Assembly (NCBI GenBank): GCA_016234115.1 | Contig: JACRHD010000009.1 | Location: 26,317 to 90,316 of the forward strand | Direction: 5' to 3' | Length of the DNA: 64,000 nt | DNA from: Nitrospirota bacterium | Lineage (GTDB): Bacteria > Nitrospirota > Thermodesulfovibrionia > UBA6902 | Part shown: positions 8,068-15,589 of the stretch, in pieces | Layout of the letters: every line of letters starts with the position of its first letter | Position numbering within the stretch: the first letter of the stretch is position 1 | Position numbers and translations under genes: made by a program | Notes under the pieces: model-generated | Seen by the model: the letters and a program-made list of their open reading frames with translations, nothing else | What the model was told of the DNA's origin: nothing | The model's database searches: none

Positions 8068-8630
8068 AAGGCAAGGGTCCAGGGTCCGGGGTCAAGGGTC
8101 AAGCTAAAAAAAGCATTGACGAAAGGGCAAAGAACGTTAAGCTCCTGATCCTCGACGTCGACGGGGTGATGACCGACGGGAGCATCATTCTGGACAATGA
8201 AGGCAATGAGTTCAAGAGATTTCATGTGCGCGACGGACACGGCATAAAGATGCTGAAGAAGGCGGGCATAATGACGGCGATAATTACGGGCAGGAGCTCG
8301 AAGGTCGTGGATATCAGGGCAAAGGAGCTCGGTATCGAGGACGTGTATCAGAAGGTATTCAAAAAAACTGCGGTCTATGAAGAGCTTCTGAAGAAGTACA
8401 ATTGCAGCGATGAAAACGTGGCGTTCATGGGTGATGATATTGTCGATGTCGGGCTTCTGAAAAGGGCGGGGCTCTCATCCGTTCCTGCCGACGCGGATGA
8501 AGACACTAAGAAATATGCGAACCTGGTAATGAAAAAGAACGGGGGCAGGGGCGCTGTCAGGGAGTTCACGGATTTGATATTGAAGGCGTCCGGGCACTGG
8601 GAGAAAGTGTCTAAGGAGTATCTTGATTAA
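8064..8630 (+). CDS. kdsC: Kdo-8-phosphate phosphatase with repeat-encoded N-terminus
   Basis: A 188-residue HAD phosphatase that removes phosphate from Kdo-8-P. HAD motifs: LILDVDGVMTDG (nucleophile and acid Asp), ITGRSS (motif II), and GDDIVDVGLL (motif IV). Residues 2-13 (KGKGPGSGVKGQ) are encoded by a tandem heptamer-like array at 8071-8102 and have no counterpart that I know in the family, so the array has become the new N-terminus. It overlaps kdsD by four bases and pgsA by eight. Confidence 0.93.
   Translation: MKGKGPGSGVKGQAKKSIDERAKNVKLLILDVDGVMTDGSIILDNEGNEFKRFHVRDGHGIKMLKKAGIMTAIITGRSSKVVDIRAKELGIEDVYQKVFKKTAVYEELLKKYNCSDENVAFMGDDIVDVGLLKRAGLSSVPADADEDTKKYANLVMKKNGGRGAVREFTDLILKASGHWEKVSKEYLD
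8071..8102. repeat. Heptamer array inside the start of kdsC
   Basis: Tandem GGGTCCA/GGGTCAA-type units (8071-8102) directly after the kdsC start codon, kept in frame. They are the same units as in the intergenic hairpin at 35356-35439. Confidence 0.8.
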
Positions 8631-9144
8631 CGTTCCGACCGTCATTACATTCAGCAGGATATTGATAATCATACCTTTTGTCCTTGTGGCCCCCGGAAAT
8701 CCCCTGTTGGGCGCAGTGCTCTTTGCCGTTGCTTCACTGACCGACTTTTTAGACGGATACCTCGCAAGAAAATCGCAGCAGGTCACGAAAATGGGCATCC
8801 TCCTCGACCCGATAGCGGACAAGCTCCTTGTCATCTCGGCGCTCATAGTGCTTGTGGACATGGCGACCATCCCGGCATGGATAGCTATCGTTATCATCGC
8901 GAGGGAATTTCTTGTTACCGGATTAAGGGTCGTTGCCCTTTCAAGGGACATCGTCATACCCGCTGAGATGGGCGGTAAAATAAAGGTGGTTGCCCAGATA
9001 TCCTCCATTCTGGTCCTGCTGCTGGACCATACCCTTATCTCCATGGATTTATACAGCGCCGGCATTACCCTGTTGTGGATCTCCATGGTCCTCGGCGTAG
9101 TGTCCGGGGTCCAGTATTTCATCCTTTTCCGGAAGAGGCTATGA
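8623..9144 (+). CDS. pgsA: CDP-diacylglycerol-glycerol-3-phosphate 3-phosphatidyltransferase
   Basis: A 173-residue multi-pass CDP-alcohol phosphatidyltransferase making phosphatidylglycerophosphate. The family signature D-x2-D-G-x2-A-R-x8-G-x3-D-x3-D is complete in SLTDFLDGYLARKS..TKMGILLDPIADK. Translation appears to start at TTG 8623, inside the kdsC stop region, with AAGGAG four bases upstream; there is no closer ATG before the conserved VPTVITFSRI segment. The next gene overlaps by ATGA. Linking Kdo and phospholipid genes makes this an envelope operon. Confidence 0.92.
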   Translation: MINVPTVITFSRILIIIPFVLVAPGNPLLGAVLFAVASLTDFLDGYLARKSQQVTKMGILLDPIADKLLVISALIVLVDMATIPAWIAIVIIAREFLVTGLRVVALSRDIVIPAEMGGKIKVVAQISSILVLLLDHTLISMDLYSAGITLLWISMVLGVVSGVQYFILFRKRL

Positions 9145-9806
9145 CGCCTGAGGCCCTTACGTTTTATCCGCTGATGTATCTTCTTGTGCCCGCCGCGTTC
9201 ATCATGGGCTCCATACCTTTCGGACTCCTCGTGACGCGTCATAAAGGGGTAGACATCCGCACCATTGGAAGCGGCAATATAGGCGCCACAAATGTACTGA
9301 GGAGCGCGGGGAAATGGTCTGCGGTCCTGACATTGCTGGGCGATGCGCTCAAGGGCCTGGCGCCGGTGCTCATGTGCAATTATTTAATTTCCCTGAGAGT
9401 CCCCGCTGAAAATGCCGTTTTGTTTTATGGTGCGAGGGATTTCTGGGGCGGGCTAACCGGGCTTTCCGCTGTGGCAGGACACATCTTTTCGGTGTTCCTT
9501 TCTTTTAAAGGCGGCAAAGGCGTTGCAACGGGTCTCGGGGTCTTAATCGCGTACAGTCCTGTAACAGCCCTCGCGGCGTCAGTGACGTGGATCGCAGTGG
9601 CGGCGATTACAAAATATTCTTCGCTCGCCGCGATCATCGCAGTCGGCTCGGTGCCGGTCACTTTTGCGCTGCTTGAGTTCTCGGCGGTTAAAGTCATTTC
9701 CGGAATGTTGATCGCGATACTGATAGTCTTCAGGCATAAGGAAAATATAAAGAGGCTTATCGAAAAAAGAGAATCGAAGATAGGAGAGTTAAGAGTCAAG
9801 AGTTAA
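9141..9806 (+). CDS. plsY: Glycerol-3-phosphate acyltransferase PlsY, repeat-encoded C-terminus
   Basis: A 221-residue polytopic enzyme that acylates glycerol 3-phosphate from acyl-phosphate, the first phospholipid step. The three cytoplasmic motifs are present: MGSIPFGLLV, GSGNIGATNVLR and FKGGKGVATGLG, plus the C-terminal RHKENIKRL. The ATG overlaps the pgsA stop by four bases. The last six residues and the stop codon (GAG TTA AGA GTC AAG AGT TAA) fall inside an AGAGTTA/AGAGTCA heptamer array, so a repeat has replaced the original end. Confidence 0.94.
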   Translation: MTPEALTFYPLMYLLVPAAFIMGSIPFGLLVTRHKGVDIRTIGSGNIGATNVLRSAGKWSAVLTLLGDALKGLAPVLMCNYLISLRVPAENAVLFYGARDFWGGLTGLSAVAGHIFSVFLSFKGGKGVATGLGVLIAYSPVTALAASVTWIAVAAITKYSSLAAIIAVGSVPVTFALLEFSAVKVISGMLIAILIVFRHKENIKRLIEKRESKIGELRVKS

Positions 9807-9812
9807 GAGTTA
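9785..9812. repeat. AGAGTTA heptamer array at plsY end
   Basis: Four tandem units (AGAGTTA, AGAGTCA, AGAGTTA, AGAGTTA) cover the plsY stop codon. The following 90 bp to queC contain a short GGGGCAG/CTGCCC-type inverted repeat and nothing else. Confidence 0.85.
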
Positions 9813-9900
9813 TGTAGGGGCAGCCCCCTGTGTCTGCCCATTTGCAGGGTCGAGGCGGAGACTCGCCTGATATTGACAGCTATCGTCCGGAAATAATTGT

Positions 9901-10689
9901 ATGAAACAGCAAACGAAAAAAGCGGTAGTTCTTTTAAGCGGAGGGGTCGATTCGACGACTGTGCTTGCGATTGCAAAATCTCAGGGGTTTGAGATTTATG
10001 TGCTGAGCTTCGACTATGAACAGAGGCACAAGGTAGAGCTTGAGTCGGCGAAAAGAGTCGCCGTCGCATTCGGAGTTGCCAAACATCTTGTAATAAATTT
10101 CAACCTCCGGGACATCGGCGGGTCCGCGCTGACTTCAGAGATGGAAGTCCCAAAAGCAGGGGTCAGGGGTCAGGGGTCAGGGGTCAGGGACGACAACCAA
10201 TCCCCAATCCCTGTCACTTACGTTCCGGCGCGCAATACGATCTTTCTTTCCTTTGCGCTGGGGTGGGCCGAGGTGTTGGGCTCGGCGGATATTTTTATAG
10301 GCGCAAATGCTGTGGATTACAGCGGCTATCCCGATTGCAGGCCCGAGTTTATAAGGGCCTTTGAAGATATGGCAAACCTCGCTACGAAGGCGTCCGTAGA
10401 AGGTAAATGCAGATTTAAGGTCCATGCCCCTTTGATCAATCTCACAAAGGGAGAGATCATAAAAAAGGGGACCGGGCTTGGCGTGGACTACTCCTTGACA
10501 TGGAGCTGCTATGACCCTCAAAGAAGTGAAGAGGTAATGGAGGCAGGGAGTGAGGAGGCAACCTCCATCACTCCATCACTCCATCGCTCCATCACTGATT
10601 TCAGACCATGCGCAAAGTGCGACAGTTGCATTCTCAGGGCAAAGGGGTTCAGGGAAGCGGGCATACAGGACCCGGTCCTGGAAACTTAA
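9901..10689 (+). CDS. queC: 7-cyano-7-deazaguanine synthase with two repeat insertions
   Basis: A 262-residue ATP-dependent enzyme making preQ0 for queuosine. It has the PP-loop [40 protein letters not shown] and the zinc site formed by TWSCYDPQ plus [14 protein letters not shown]. Two stretches look foreign. [13 protein letters not shown] (about residues 86-98) is encoded by five GGGTCAG heptamers at 10157-10189. [23 protein letters not shown] (about residues 209-231, split here by its two arms at 10531-10599) is encoded by an inverted 8-mer array. The second lies between the first zinc Cys and the other three, in a loop. Both insertions keep the frame, so the enzyme probably still works. 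Confidence 0.93.
   Translation: MKQQTKKAVVLLSGGVDSTTVLAIAKSQGFEIYVLSFDYEQRHKVELESAKRVAVAFGVAKHLVINFNLRDIGGSALTSEMEVPKAGVRGQGSGVRDDNQSPIPVTYVPARNTIFLSFALGWAEVLGSADIFIGANAVDYSGYPDCRPEFIRAFEDMANLATKASVEGKCRFKVHAPLINLTKGEIIKKGTGLGVDYSLTWSCYDPQRSEEVMEAGSEEATSITPSLHRSITDFRPCAKCDSCILRAKGFREAGIQDPVLET
10157..10189. repeat. GGGTCAG heptamer array inside queC
   Basis: Nearly five perfect CAGGGGT units in tandem within the coding sequence, in a loop before YVPARN. Confidence 0.88.
10531..10599. repeat. Inverted 8-mer array inside queC zinc region
   Basis: TCCATCAC-type units repeated four times (10563-10596) are preceded by partly complementary GGAG/TGAGG units, giving a hairpin within the coding sequence between the CYDPQ and CAKCDSC parts of the zinc site. 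Confidence 0.75.
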
Positions 10690-10702
10690 AATTCTGCTTT
10701 AG

Positions 10703-10735
10703 GCGTCATGCCCGCTTACTGACTGCGGGAATGAC
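10703..10735. repeat. GTCATGCCCG/CGGGAATGAC short repeat
   Basis: Minimal member of the family at 1996: GCGTCATGCCCGC and GCGGGAATGAC separated by 9 nt. It lies just after queC and could fold as a weak terminator-like hairpin. Confidence 0.6.
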
Positions 10736-10760
10736 TTTGCTGTCTGGGCTTCTCAATTGA

Positions 10761-10789
10761 TTGTCCGTCCCCATATCCTGTGATATAAT
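10761..10789 (+). promoter_or_regulatory. Strong extended -10 promoter
   Basis: TTGTCC (10761-10766), a 17-nt spacer and a perfect TATAAT (10784-10789) with the extended TGA at 10781-10783. Transcription would start at about 10796, giving a leader of about 320 nt before the gene at 11116. Confidence 0.65.
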
Positions 10790-10795
10790 CCCGAT

Positions 10796-10906
10796 ATGTA
10801 TCATTTCCCCTGGAAGCTTCCAACGGAAATTCATGAAAGATTACTGACCCGGCAATACCTAATGCTTAAGATGTGCCTGAATAAAGAAGACATAACTATC
10901 TTATAA
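10796..10906 (+). CDS. Possible leaderless 36-codon small protein
   Basis: ATG at 10796 lies at the predicted transcription start, six bases past the TATAAT, so it could be read as a leaderless message. The frame starts MYHFPWKLPTEIHERLL and ends with TAA at 10904-10906, inside the first strand of the long-range stem described next. I recognise no family. It could be a leader peptide whose translation alters folding of the RNA downstream, or a chance frame. Confidence 0.3.
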   Translation: MYHFPWKLPTEIHERLLTRQYLMLKMCLNKEDITIL

Positions 10907-11069
10907 GTTGAGATAAATATTATAAGGAGGAGCTGGTCAAAATAATTAAAGCAGGTTGGTGAGAGACCTGTGAAACAATCAGGAAGACGATGTTACTTTT
11001 TATAGCGGTGCAAGTCCGGCTAATTAATTGACACAAGAGGCGACAGGAGAAATTATGTTCTCAACTTAT
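10903..11069 (+). ncRNA. Candidate structured RNA or riboswitch-like leader
   Basis: ATAAGTTGAGA (10903-10913) pairs perfectly with TCTCAACTTAT (11059-11069), an 11-bp closing stem. Inside it, GTCAA..TAATTA pairs with TAATTA.TTGAC (around 10938-10950 and 11022-11033) and encloses three hairpins: GCAGGT/ACCTGT, AACA.TC/GATGTT and TAGCGG/CC.GCTA (the last with loop TGCAAGT). A competing hairpin GAGAA/TTCTC near 11047-11062 would break the closing stem. The fold does not match any riboswitch consensus I can recall (B12, glycine, TPP, SAM, preQ1, cyclic dinucleotide classes). Downstream is a ribosome site and the gene at 11116. Confidence 0.5.
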
Positions 11070-11115
11070 TTATCGGATTTCTCTGAGAGCTCTGTGGTCA
11101 ACGAGGGAGGTCGAT

Positions 11116-11622
11116 ATGCATGTTAGGAGACATCATTCATCAACACAAAGGAAGAGTATGGACACTTGCGGAGACCCCTACCTTTCACAGGATATGAGAT
11201 ATGAGACTGCTGTCTGCAAAAGGTGCAATGCCGCATATCAAAACAAGAGATGGAGCTTCGATGAAAGTCTTCTGAGGAGGATGAATGAATGGAAGGTCGT
11301 CAATAAGGTCCTTTGTCCCGCGTGCCAGAAGATCAAAGACAGGTTTCCGGGCGGGATCGTTACGTTGAAAGGAGAATTTCTCAGGGAGCACAAAGATGAA
11401 ATCATGAACCTGATCAGGAATGAAGAGGAGAGGGCCATGGGCTTTAATCCCCTTGAGAGAATCATGGGAATAAATGTTGTCAGGGAAGGTATGGAGCTGA
11501 CTACGACCAATGAAAAGCTTGCCCAGAGGATCGGCAAAAGCATTTACCGCGCTTACCACGGCAAGGTAGGGTATAAATGGTCCCGGGACACAAAGCTCCT
11601 CAGGGTCGCATGGGAGAGATAA
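11116..11622 (+). CDS. BCAM0308-family zinc-ribbon protein
   Basis: A 168-residue cytoplasmic protein with two CxxC pairs (AVCKRCNAAYQNKRW and VLCPACQKIKD) that should form a zinc ribbon, then PGGIVTLKGEF, NLIRNEEERA..NPLERIM and a basic C-terminus (YKWSRDTKLLRVAWER). This layout matches the BCAM0308 family, whose function is not established; the zinc ribbon and basic tail suggest nucleic acid or ribosome binding. The ATG at 11116 follows AGGGAGG; an alternative ATG at 11158 also has a purine-rich upstream sequence. Its unusually long structured leader is noted above. Confidence 0.75.
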   Translation: MHVRRHHSSTQRKSMDTCGDPYLSQDMRYETAVCKRCNAAYQNKRWSFDESLLRRMNEWKVVNKVLCPACQKIKDRFPGGIVTLKGEFLREHKDEIMNLIRNEEERAMGFNPLERIMGINVVREGMELTTTNEKLAQRIGKSIYRAYHGKVGYKWSRDTKLLRVAWER

Positions 11623-11623
11623 T

Positions 11624-11733
11624 AGAGTTAAGAGTTAAGAGTTAAGAGTCAAGAGTTAAGAGTCAAGAGTTAAGAGTCAAGAGTTAAGAGTTTTGAAAAA
11701 GTAATTATCGCCGAACTCTAAACTCTAAACTCT
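11624..11733. repeat. AGAGTTA heptamer hairpin between convergent genes
   Basis: Nine or so AGAGTTA/AGAGTCA units (11624-11692) are followed by an AT-rich spacer and three inverted AACTCTA units (11714-11732), then a T run. It can fold as a long hairpin and probably terminates transcription from both sides; the last codons of the HD-GYP gene lie inside it. Confidence 0.85.
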
Positions 11734-12827
11734 GTTTTTTGCCTGCTGAGCGCCCTCATGAAGGCCTCGACCACGTCCGGGTCAAATTGCCTGCCCCTGT
11801 GCCTGTGCAGCTCGGCCAGGGCAAATTCAATGCCGGGAGCGGCCCTGTAAGGCCTGTCGGAGGTCATGGAGTCATATGAGTCCGCAACGTGAAGTATCCT
11901 TGCCCCGACAGGGATTTCATCGCCTTTGAGCCTGTAAGGATATCCGGTGCCGTCAATCTTCTCATGGTGATATTCGATAAAGGGGATGACGTCTTTCAGT
12001 TGTTTGATTTCTCTGAGGATGGCGGCCCCCTGGGCGGGATGCCTTTTGACGATTTCGAATTCTTCCGGCGTGAGCCTTCCGGGCTTGTCCAGGAGATAAT
12101 CAATGGTCCCGATCTTTCCGATGTCATGCAGAAGACCGGCAAGCCTGATATTTTTTATTTCATCACTGTCAATCAGCATTTCCCGCGCTATCTGCTCGGC
12201 GTATTGCGAGACCCTCTCCGAATGTCCTTTGGTCCACGGGCTTTTTGCGTCAAGGGAATTTATCATGACGCTGATGAGCTTTATGAACAGCTCCTCCAGT
12301 TCTCCATATGATTCATTGAGGTCCTCAAGCATGTTGAAGAAGGCCTCCCGCCCCTTCCTCGCCCTCAGTTCTCTTTCTTTCATTTCGTTGATTGCCTCGG
12401 CATAGACGTCAATAAGCGCCTCGTAATCCTCCTCGGTCTTTTTTATCGCGGAAATGTCCGTCACGCAGTGAAGCGCGCCGATAAATTCTCCCTTGTAAAT
12501 CAGAGCAGAGGCGTCCACGAGGAGGCGCTTTTCAGGCAGGGGCGCATAAATTTCAATATTCCCCTTTTTGCCTTCTTTAAGCATATCTGCAAGGGGGCAG
12601 GTCCGGGGCGCCGCGCACGGCGGATGAAACAATTCGCAGCACTTCAATTTCTCCGGATTGTCGAAATTGCTGAAAAGGCGTTTCATCGAGCTGCTGAAGA
12701 AAGCGATATTGAACTCGTCGTCGCTTATAAATGAGGGATGGGGGAGGGCGTCGATTATTTCCTTATGGGCCTCTATGTACTCTTTAAGAAGGGCGCGGGA
12801 GGCGGATTCATGTTTTAACGAGTTCAT
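11718..12827 (-). CDS. PAS-HD-GYP cyclic-di-GMP phosphodiesterase
   Basis: A 369-residue soluble protein. An N-terminal PAS domain (about residues 20-130) contains the Cys-rich segment CCELFHPPCAAPRTCPL; a coiled linker follows; then an HD-GYP domain (about 185-365) with HSERVSQYA, GLLHDIGKIG, YHHEKIDGTGYPY and HVADSYDSMTSDRPYR, i.e. the HD dyad, metal ligands and the GYP signature intact. It should hydrolyse cyclic di-GMP. Its start overlaps the sensor gene upstream by 20 bp, so the two are co-translated and probably act together. The final codons run into the heptamer hairpin at 11624-11733. Confidence 0.88.
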   Translation of the reverse strand: MNSLKHESASRALLKEYIEAHKEIIDALPHPSFISDDEFNIAFFSSSMKRLFSNFDNPEKLKCCELFHPPCAAPRTCPLADMLKEGKKGNIEIYAPLPEKRLLVDASALIYKGEFIGALHCVTDISAIKKTEEDYEALIDVYAEAINEMKERELRARKGREAFFNMLEDLNESYGELEELFIKLISVMINSLDAKSPWTKGHSERVSQYAEQIAREMLIDSDEIKNIRLAGLLHDIGKIGTIDYLLDKPGRLTPEEFEIVKRHPAQGAAILREIKQLKDVIPFIEYHHEKIDGTGYPYRLKGDEIPVGARILHVADSYDSMTSDRPYRAAPGIEFALAELHRHRGRQFDPDVVEAFMRALSRQKTEFRV

Positions 12828-14523
12828 TTTCTTTCAATTGCGACAGTTCGGAGTTCAGGCGTCTTATCTCTCTTTTCAGCTCCTTCATTTTAAGCTCTCT
12901 TCCCACAGCCATCTCATAGAATTTTTCGAGGTCCTCCACCTGTCTCTTGAGGTCCTGCTCCGATTGTTTCAGCTTCTGCTGCGCGCTCTTGAGGCCGGTG
13001 ATATCGGTAGCTATGACGACCGTGTGCAGGTAGTTGCCTTTTTTGTCCCGGATGGGCCGCTGGCTCACATAGAACCAGTGATCATCGGCGGTCTTCACTT
13101 CTGTCCTCTCCATCGGTTCTTCATTCCGGATGAGGTCTTCGCAATGGCCGCGCTGCGCCGTATCGCTGGTTGAAAGAAACTCATAAAATTTCCTGTTGAC
13201 CATCCTGTTCGCGGGCACTCCTGCGTACCTGGCGAAGCTGCTGTTGCACCTCTTGATCTTCAGCTCCTTGTCAATAAGGATAATAAAATCAGTGACCGTA
13301 TCGACCGTGGCCTCCCACTCTATCTTTCCCCTAGTCACCACTTTCAGGAGCTGATTGTGTTCTTCCTCCATCTGTTTTCGCTGCGTTATGTCCCTGGCGA
13401 TATGAATAATGCCTATCATTTCGTTATTGCCGTCAAGTCTTGGAATCGACCGTATTTCGATAAATTTTTCGAGGTTGGGTTCGAATATTTCATAGGTTGA
13501 AGACGTTGTCGTAACGACGCACTGACAGCTCGGACAATCCTGGGGCGGGGAGTCCGTGCCGTGATAATACCGGTAACACTTGTTCACTTTGCCTGGGTAA
13601 AGCTCCGGCAGTCTGAGAGTTTCCTGCGCGGTCCTGTTGGCCTGTATAATATTGAAGTCCTTGTCATGTATGGTTATCATGTCGGGTATGGCATTGAATG
13701 TGTCTTCCCAGTCCTGTTTGGACTGGAGCACCATCTCCTTCATCCTGGTGCGTTCCGTAATGTCCGTAATGGTCAGAAGGACCGCCGCCTTTTCCTCATT
13801 ATCGCTCTCCGGCGTCGTGCCGCTTATGCGCGTTATTACGGCGGAAAAGATCAGCCGGATATCGGAAGGCCCGGGGGCGACGACAAAATCTTTTTTCAGG
13901 GTCTCGCCTGTTTTCAGGTTCTTTTTGATTTCATCTTCAAGGGGCGTAATAAACCGGTCCAGTGTGAATGACGGAAACTGATCGTGCAGTTTTTCAAAGA
14001 CCCTGTTAGTGAAAAATATGTTCAACTTGTTGCTTAGAACAATCAGGATTGAAGGGACCGAGACCATGATGTTGTCATTATATTCCTTTGAAGCCTTGAG
14101 GTTTTTCAGGGCGTCTTCAATGTGTTCCGCCATAAAATTAAAGCCGTTCGCAAGCTGGCCTACTTCGTCCCGGCTGTCGATCCTGATTCTGGTGTCCCAT
14201 TTGCCCTGGGCTATTTCGAGCATGCCCGCGGTGAGTTTTTTCAGGGGGCGCGTAATCGTCTCCGACAGGAAAAAGGCGATGCAGAGAATAATAAAAACTC
14301 CGGCGATTGTCGTCACAAAGCCGATCACGGCGAAATAACCGCAGATACTCTCAACGACGTCCGGGGCGAGGCCTTCATTGAACAGTGTCTTGCGGATGAT
14401 ATGCTGGAAAATGACGTTCAGGGCGATTCCGCCGATCGTAAGGACAAGAAAAAAAGAAAGAAGAATGCTTTTTCTCAAACTCGACTTTGACGAGACAATG
14501 CTATCGGGGCAATTGTTGTCCAT
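12808..14523 (-). CDS. Membrane HAMP-PAS sensor lacking an output domain
   Basis: A 571-residue protein with two membrane segments (about residues 19-40 and 63-87), a HAMP domain, and three PAS domains, the middle one carrying a Cys cluster (CYRYYHGTDSPPQDCPSCQC). It ends in a coiled coil (from LKSAQQKLKQSEQDLKR onward) with no kinase, cyclase or phosphodiesterase domain. Because the next gene encodes a PAS-HD-GYP protein with a 20-bp overlap, the likely role is membrane sensing with output through that partner, as a split receptor. The Cys-bearing PAS domains in both proteins suggest redox or metal sensing, but no ligand can be named. Confidence 0.8.
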   Translation of the reverse strand: MDNNCPDSIVSSKSSLRKSILLSFFLVLTIGGIALNVIFQHIIRKTLFNEGLAPDVVESICGYFAVIGFVTTIAGVFIILCIAFFLSETITRPLKKLTAGMLEIAQGKWDTRIRIDSRDEVGQLANGFNFMAEHIEDALKNLKASKEYNDNIMVSVPSILIVLSNKLNIFFTNRVFEKLHDQFPSFTLDRFITPLEDEIKKNLKTGETLKKDFVVAPGPSDIRLIFSAVITRISGTTPESDNEEKAAVLLTITDITERTRMKEMVLQSKQDWEDTFNAIPDMITIHDKDFNIIQANRTAQETLRLPELYPGKVNKCYRYYHGTDSPPQDCPSCQCVVTTTSSTYEIFEPNLEKFIEIRSIPRLDGNNEMIGIIHIARDITQRKQMEEEHNQLLKVVTRGKIEWEATVDTVTDFIILIDKELKIKRCNSSFARYAGVPANRMVNRKFYEFLSTSDTAQRGHCEDLIRNEEPMERTEVKTADDHWFYVSQRPIRDKKGNYLHTVVIATDITGLKSAQQKLKQSEQDLKRQVEDLEKFYEMAVGRELKMKELKREIRRLNSELSQLKENELVKT

Positions 14524-14678
14524 AACTTGTTTCAGACCGGGCGGATTGAATTTATCTGAAATAATGAATTTCTTTTACACATATGATTTAATCGGTATGA
14601 ATACAGAAGAACTTTAATATATTAATTGGTTATGTAAACGCGTTAAAGTCACCTTACCTGCGGGCAGGCGCAATAAAC

Positions 14679-14706
14679 TTGAAAAACTTCTTATATTACC
14701 TATAAA
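14679..14706 (+). promoter_or_regulatory. trpC promoter
   Basis: TTGAAA (14679-14684), a 16-nt spacer and TATAAA (14701-14706). The trpC ATG follows only 10 nt after the -10, so the message would be leaderless or nearly so. Confidence 0.55.
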
Positions 14707-14716
14707 ATCTTTCCTG

Positions 14717-15508
14717 ATGAGTATTCTGTTTGAGATCCTGAAAAACAAAAAAGAGGAGCTTCAGGCCGTTAAAAGCTCCGTGCGGCTGACCGAGTTGAAG
14801 GCACGCGCCAAGGACGCTCCGGCTGTAAAGCCGTTCAGGGCCGCTGTTCAGAGGGAACCGGGCGGCAGCGTAAGGTTTATCGCCGAAATTAAAAAGGCCT
14901 CCCCGTCCAGGGGCGTGATAAGAAAGGACTTCAATCTTTCCGAGATAGTGTCCGTCTACAACAGAAAAGACGGTGTTGCCGCCATCTCCGTAATCACGGA
15001 GGAGCGCTTCTTTTCCGGCAGGCTCGATTATCTGAACAAGGCGAGGAAGAAGACCGTGAAGCCCCTCCTGAGAAAGGACTTCATTTTCGATGAATATCAG
15101 GTCTACGAATCACGCGTCAACCACGCCGATGCGATACTGCTGATAGTGTCCGCCCTGGAGAAATCACAGTTGGGAGACCTCTTCGAACTCGCGAAGTGTC
15201 TTTCCCTGGAGTGTCTTGTGGAAGTCCATGACTGGAAAGAGCTCGACATGGCGCTTTACTGCGGGGCCGAGATAATCGGCATAAACAACCGGGACCTTAA
15301 GACCCTTAATATAAACCTGAAGACCACCTTTGACCTGTTGAAGGACATACCCGACGACAGGACAGTGGTAAGTGAAAGCGGCATTGAAACAAGGGCCGAC
15401 GTGCTGGCCCTCGATGCCACACGGGCGGACGCAATGCTGGTAGGCACCACGCTCATGAAAGCCGCCGACATCGGGAAGAAGATTGACGAGCTGACGGGAA
15501 AGCAATAG
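14717..15508 (+). CDS. trpC: Indole-3-glycerol phosphate synthase
   Basis: A 263-residue TIM-barrel enzyme closing the indole ring in tryptophan synthesis. Characteristic segments: FIAEIKKASPSRGVI, VLRKDFI-type LLRKDFIFDEYQV, LVEVHDWKEL, IIGINNRDLKTL, VVSESGI and AMLVGTTLM. Monofunctional length. No other trp gene is near, so the pathway is dispersed. The ATG at 14717 follows a promoter too close to leave room for a ribosome site. Confidence 0.95.
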   Translation: MSILFEILKNKKEELQAVKSSVRLTELKARAKDAPAVKPFRAAVQREPGGSVRFIAEIKKASPSRGVIRKDFNLSEIVSVYNRKDGVAAISVITEERFFSGRLDYLNKARKKTVKPLLRKDFIFDEYQVYESRVNHADAILLIVSALEKSQLGDLFELAKCLSLECLVEVHDWKELDMALYCGAEIIGINNRDLKTLNINLKTTFDLLKDIPDDRTVVSESGIETRADVLALDATRADAMLVGTTLMKAADIGKKIDELTGKQ

Positions 15509-15570
15509 GGTCCAGGATCCAGGGGCCAGGGTCCGGGAAAAACACGGCACTGGCCTCTGGACCCCGGTCC
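15508..15570. repeat. GGTCCAG array hairpin between trpC and argB
   Basis: GGGTCCAGGATCCAGGGGCCAGGGTCC-type units (15508-15537) and the inverted CTGGCCTCTGGACCCCGGTCCC (15549-15570) form a hairpin directly after the trpC stop. Confidence 0.8.
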
Positions 15571-15589
15571 CATCAAAAGGAGAGACTGA

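Noticed and set aside
7335..8240. Long minus-strand 301-residue frame across kdsD
   Set aside because: It is an antisense shadow of kdsD and kdsC, Ser/Thr-rich without motifs, while both sense proteins are clearly conserved.
10940..11050. Cobalamin, group II intron or RNase P element suggested by GGTGCAAGTCCGGC
   Set aside because: The short likeness is not backed by other conserved blocks of those RNAs (for example no CCCGCAACTGT-type B12 box, no domain V, no GAGGAAAGTCC). Left as an unclassified structure.
11624..11692. CRISPR-like array of short repeats
   Set aside because: Units are 7 nt with no spacers and there are no cas genes. All the tandem arrays here are simple heptamers.
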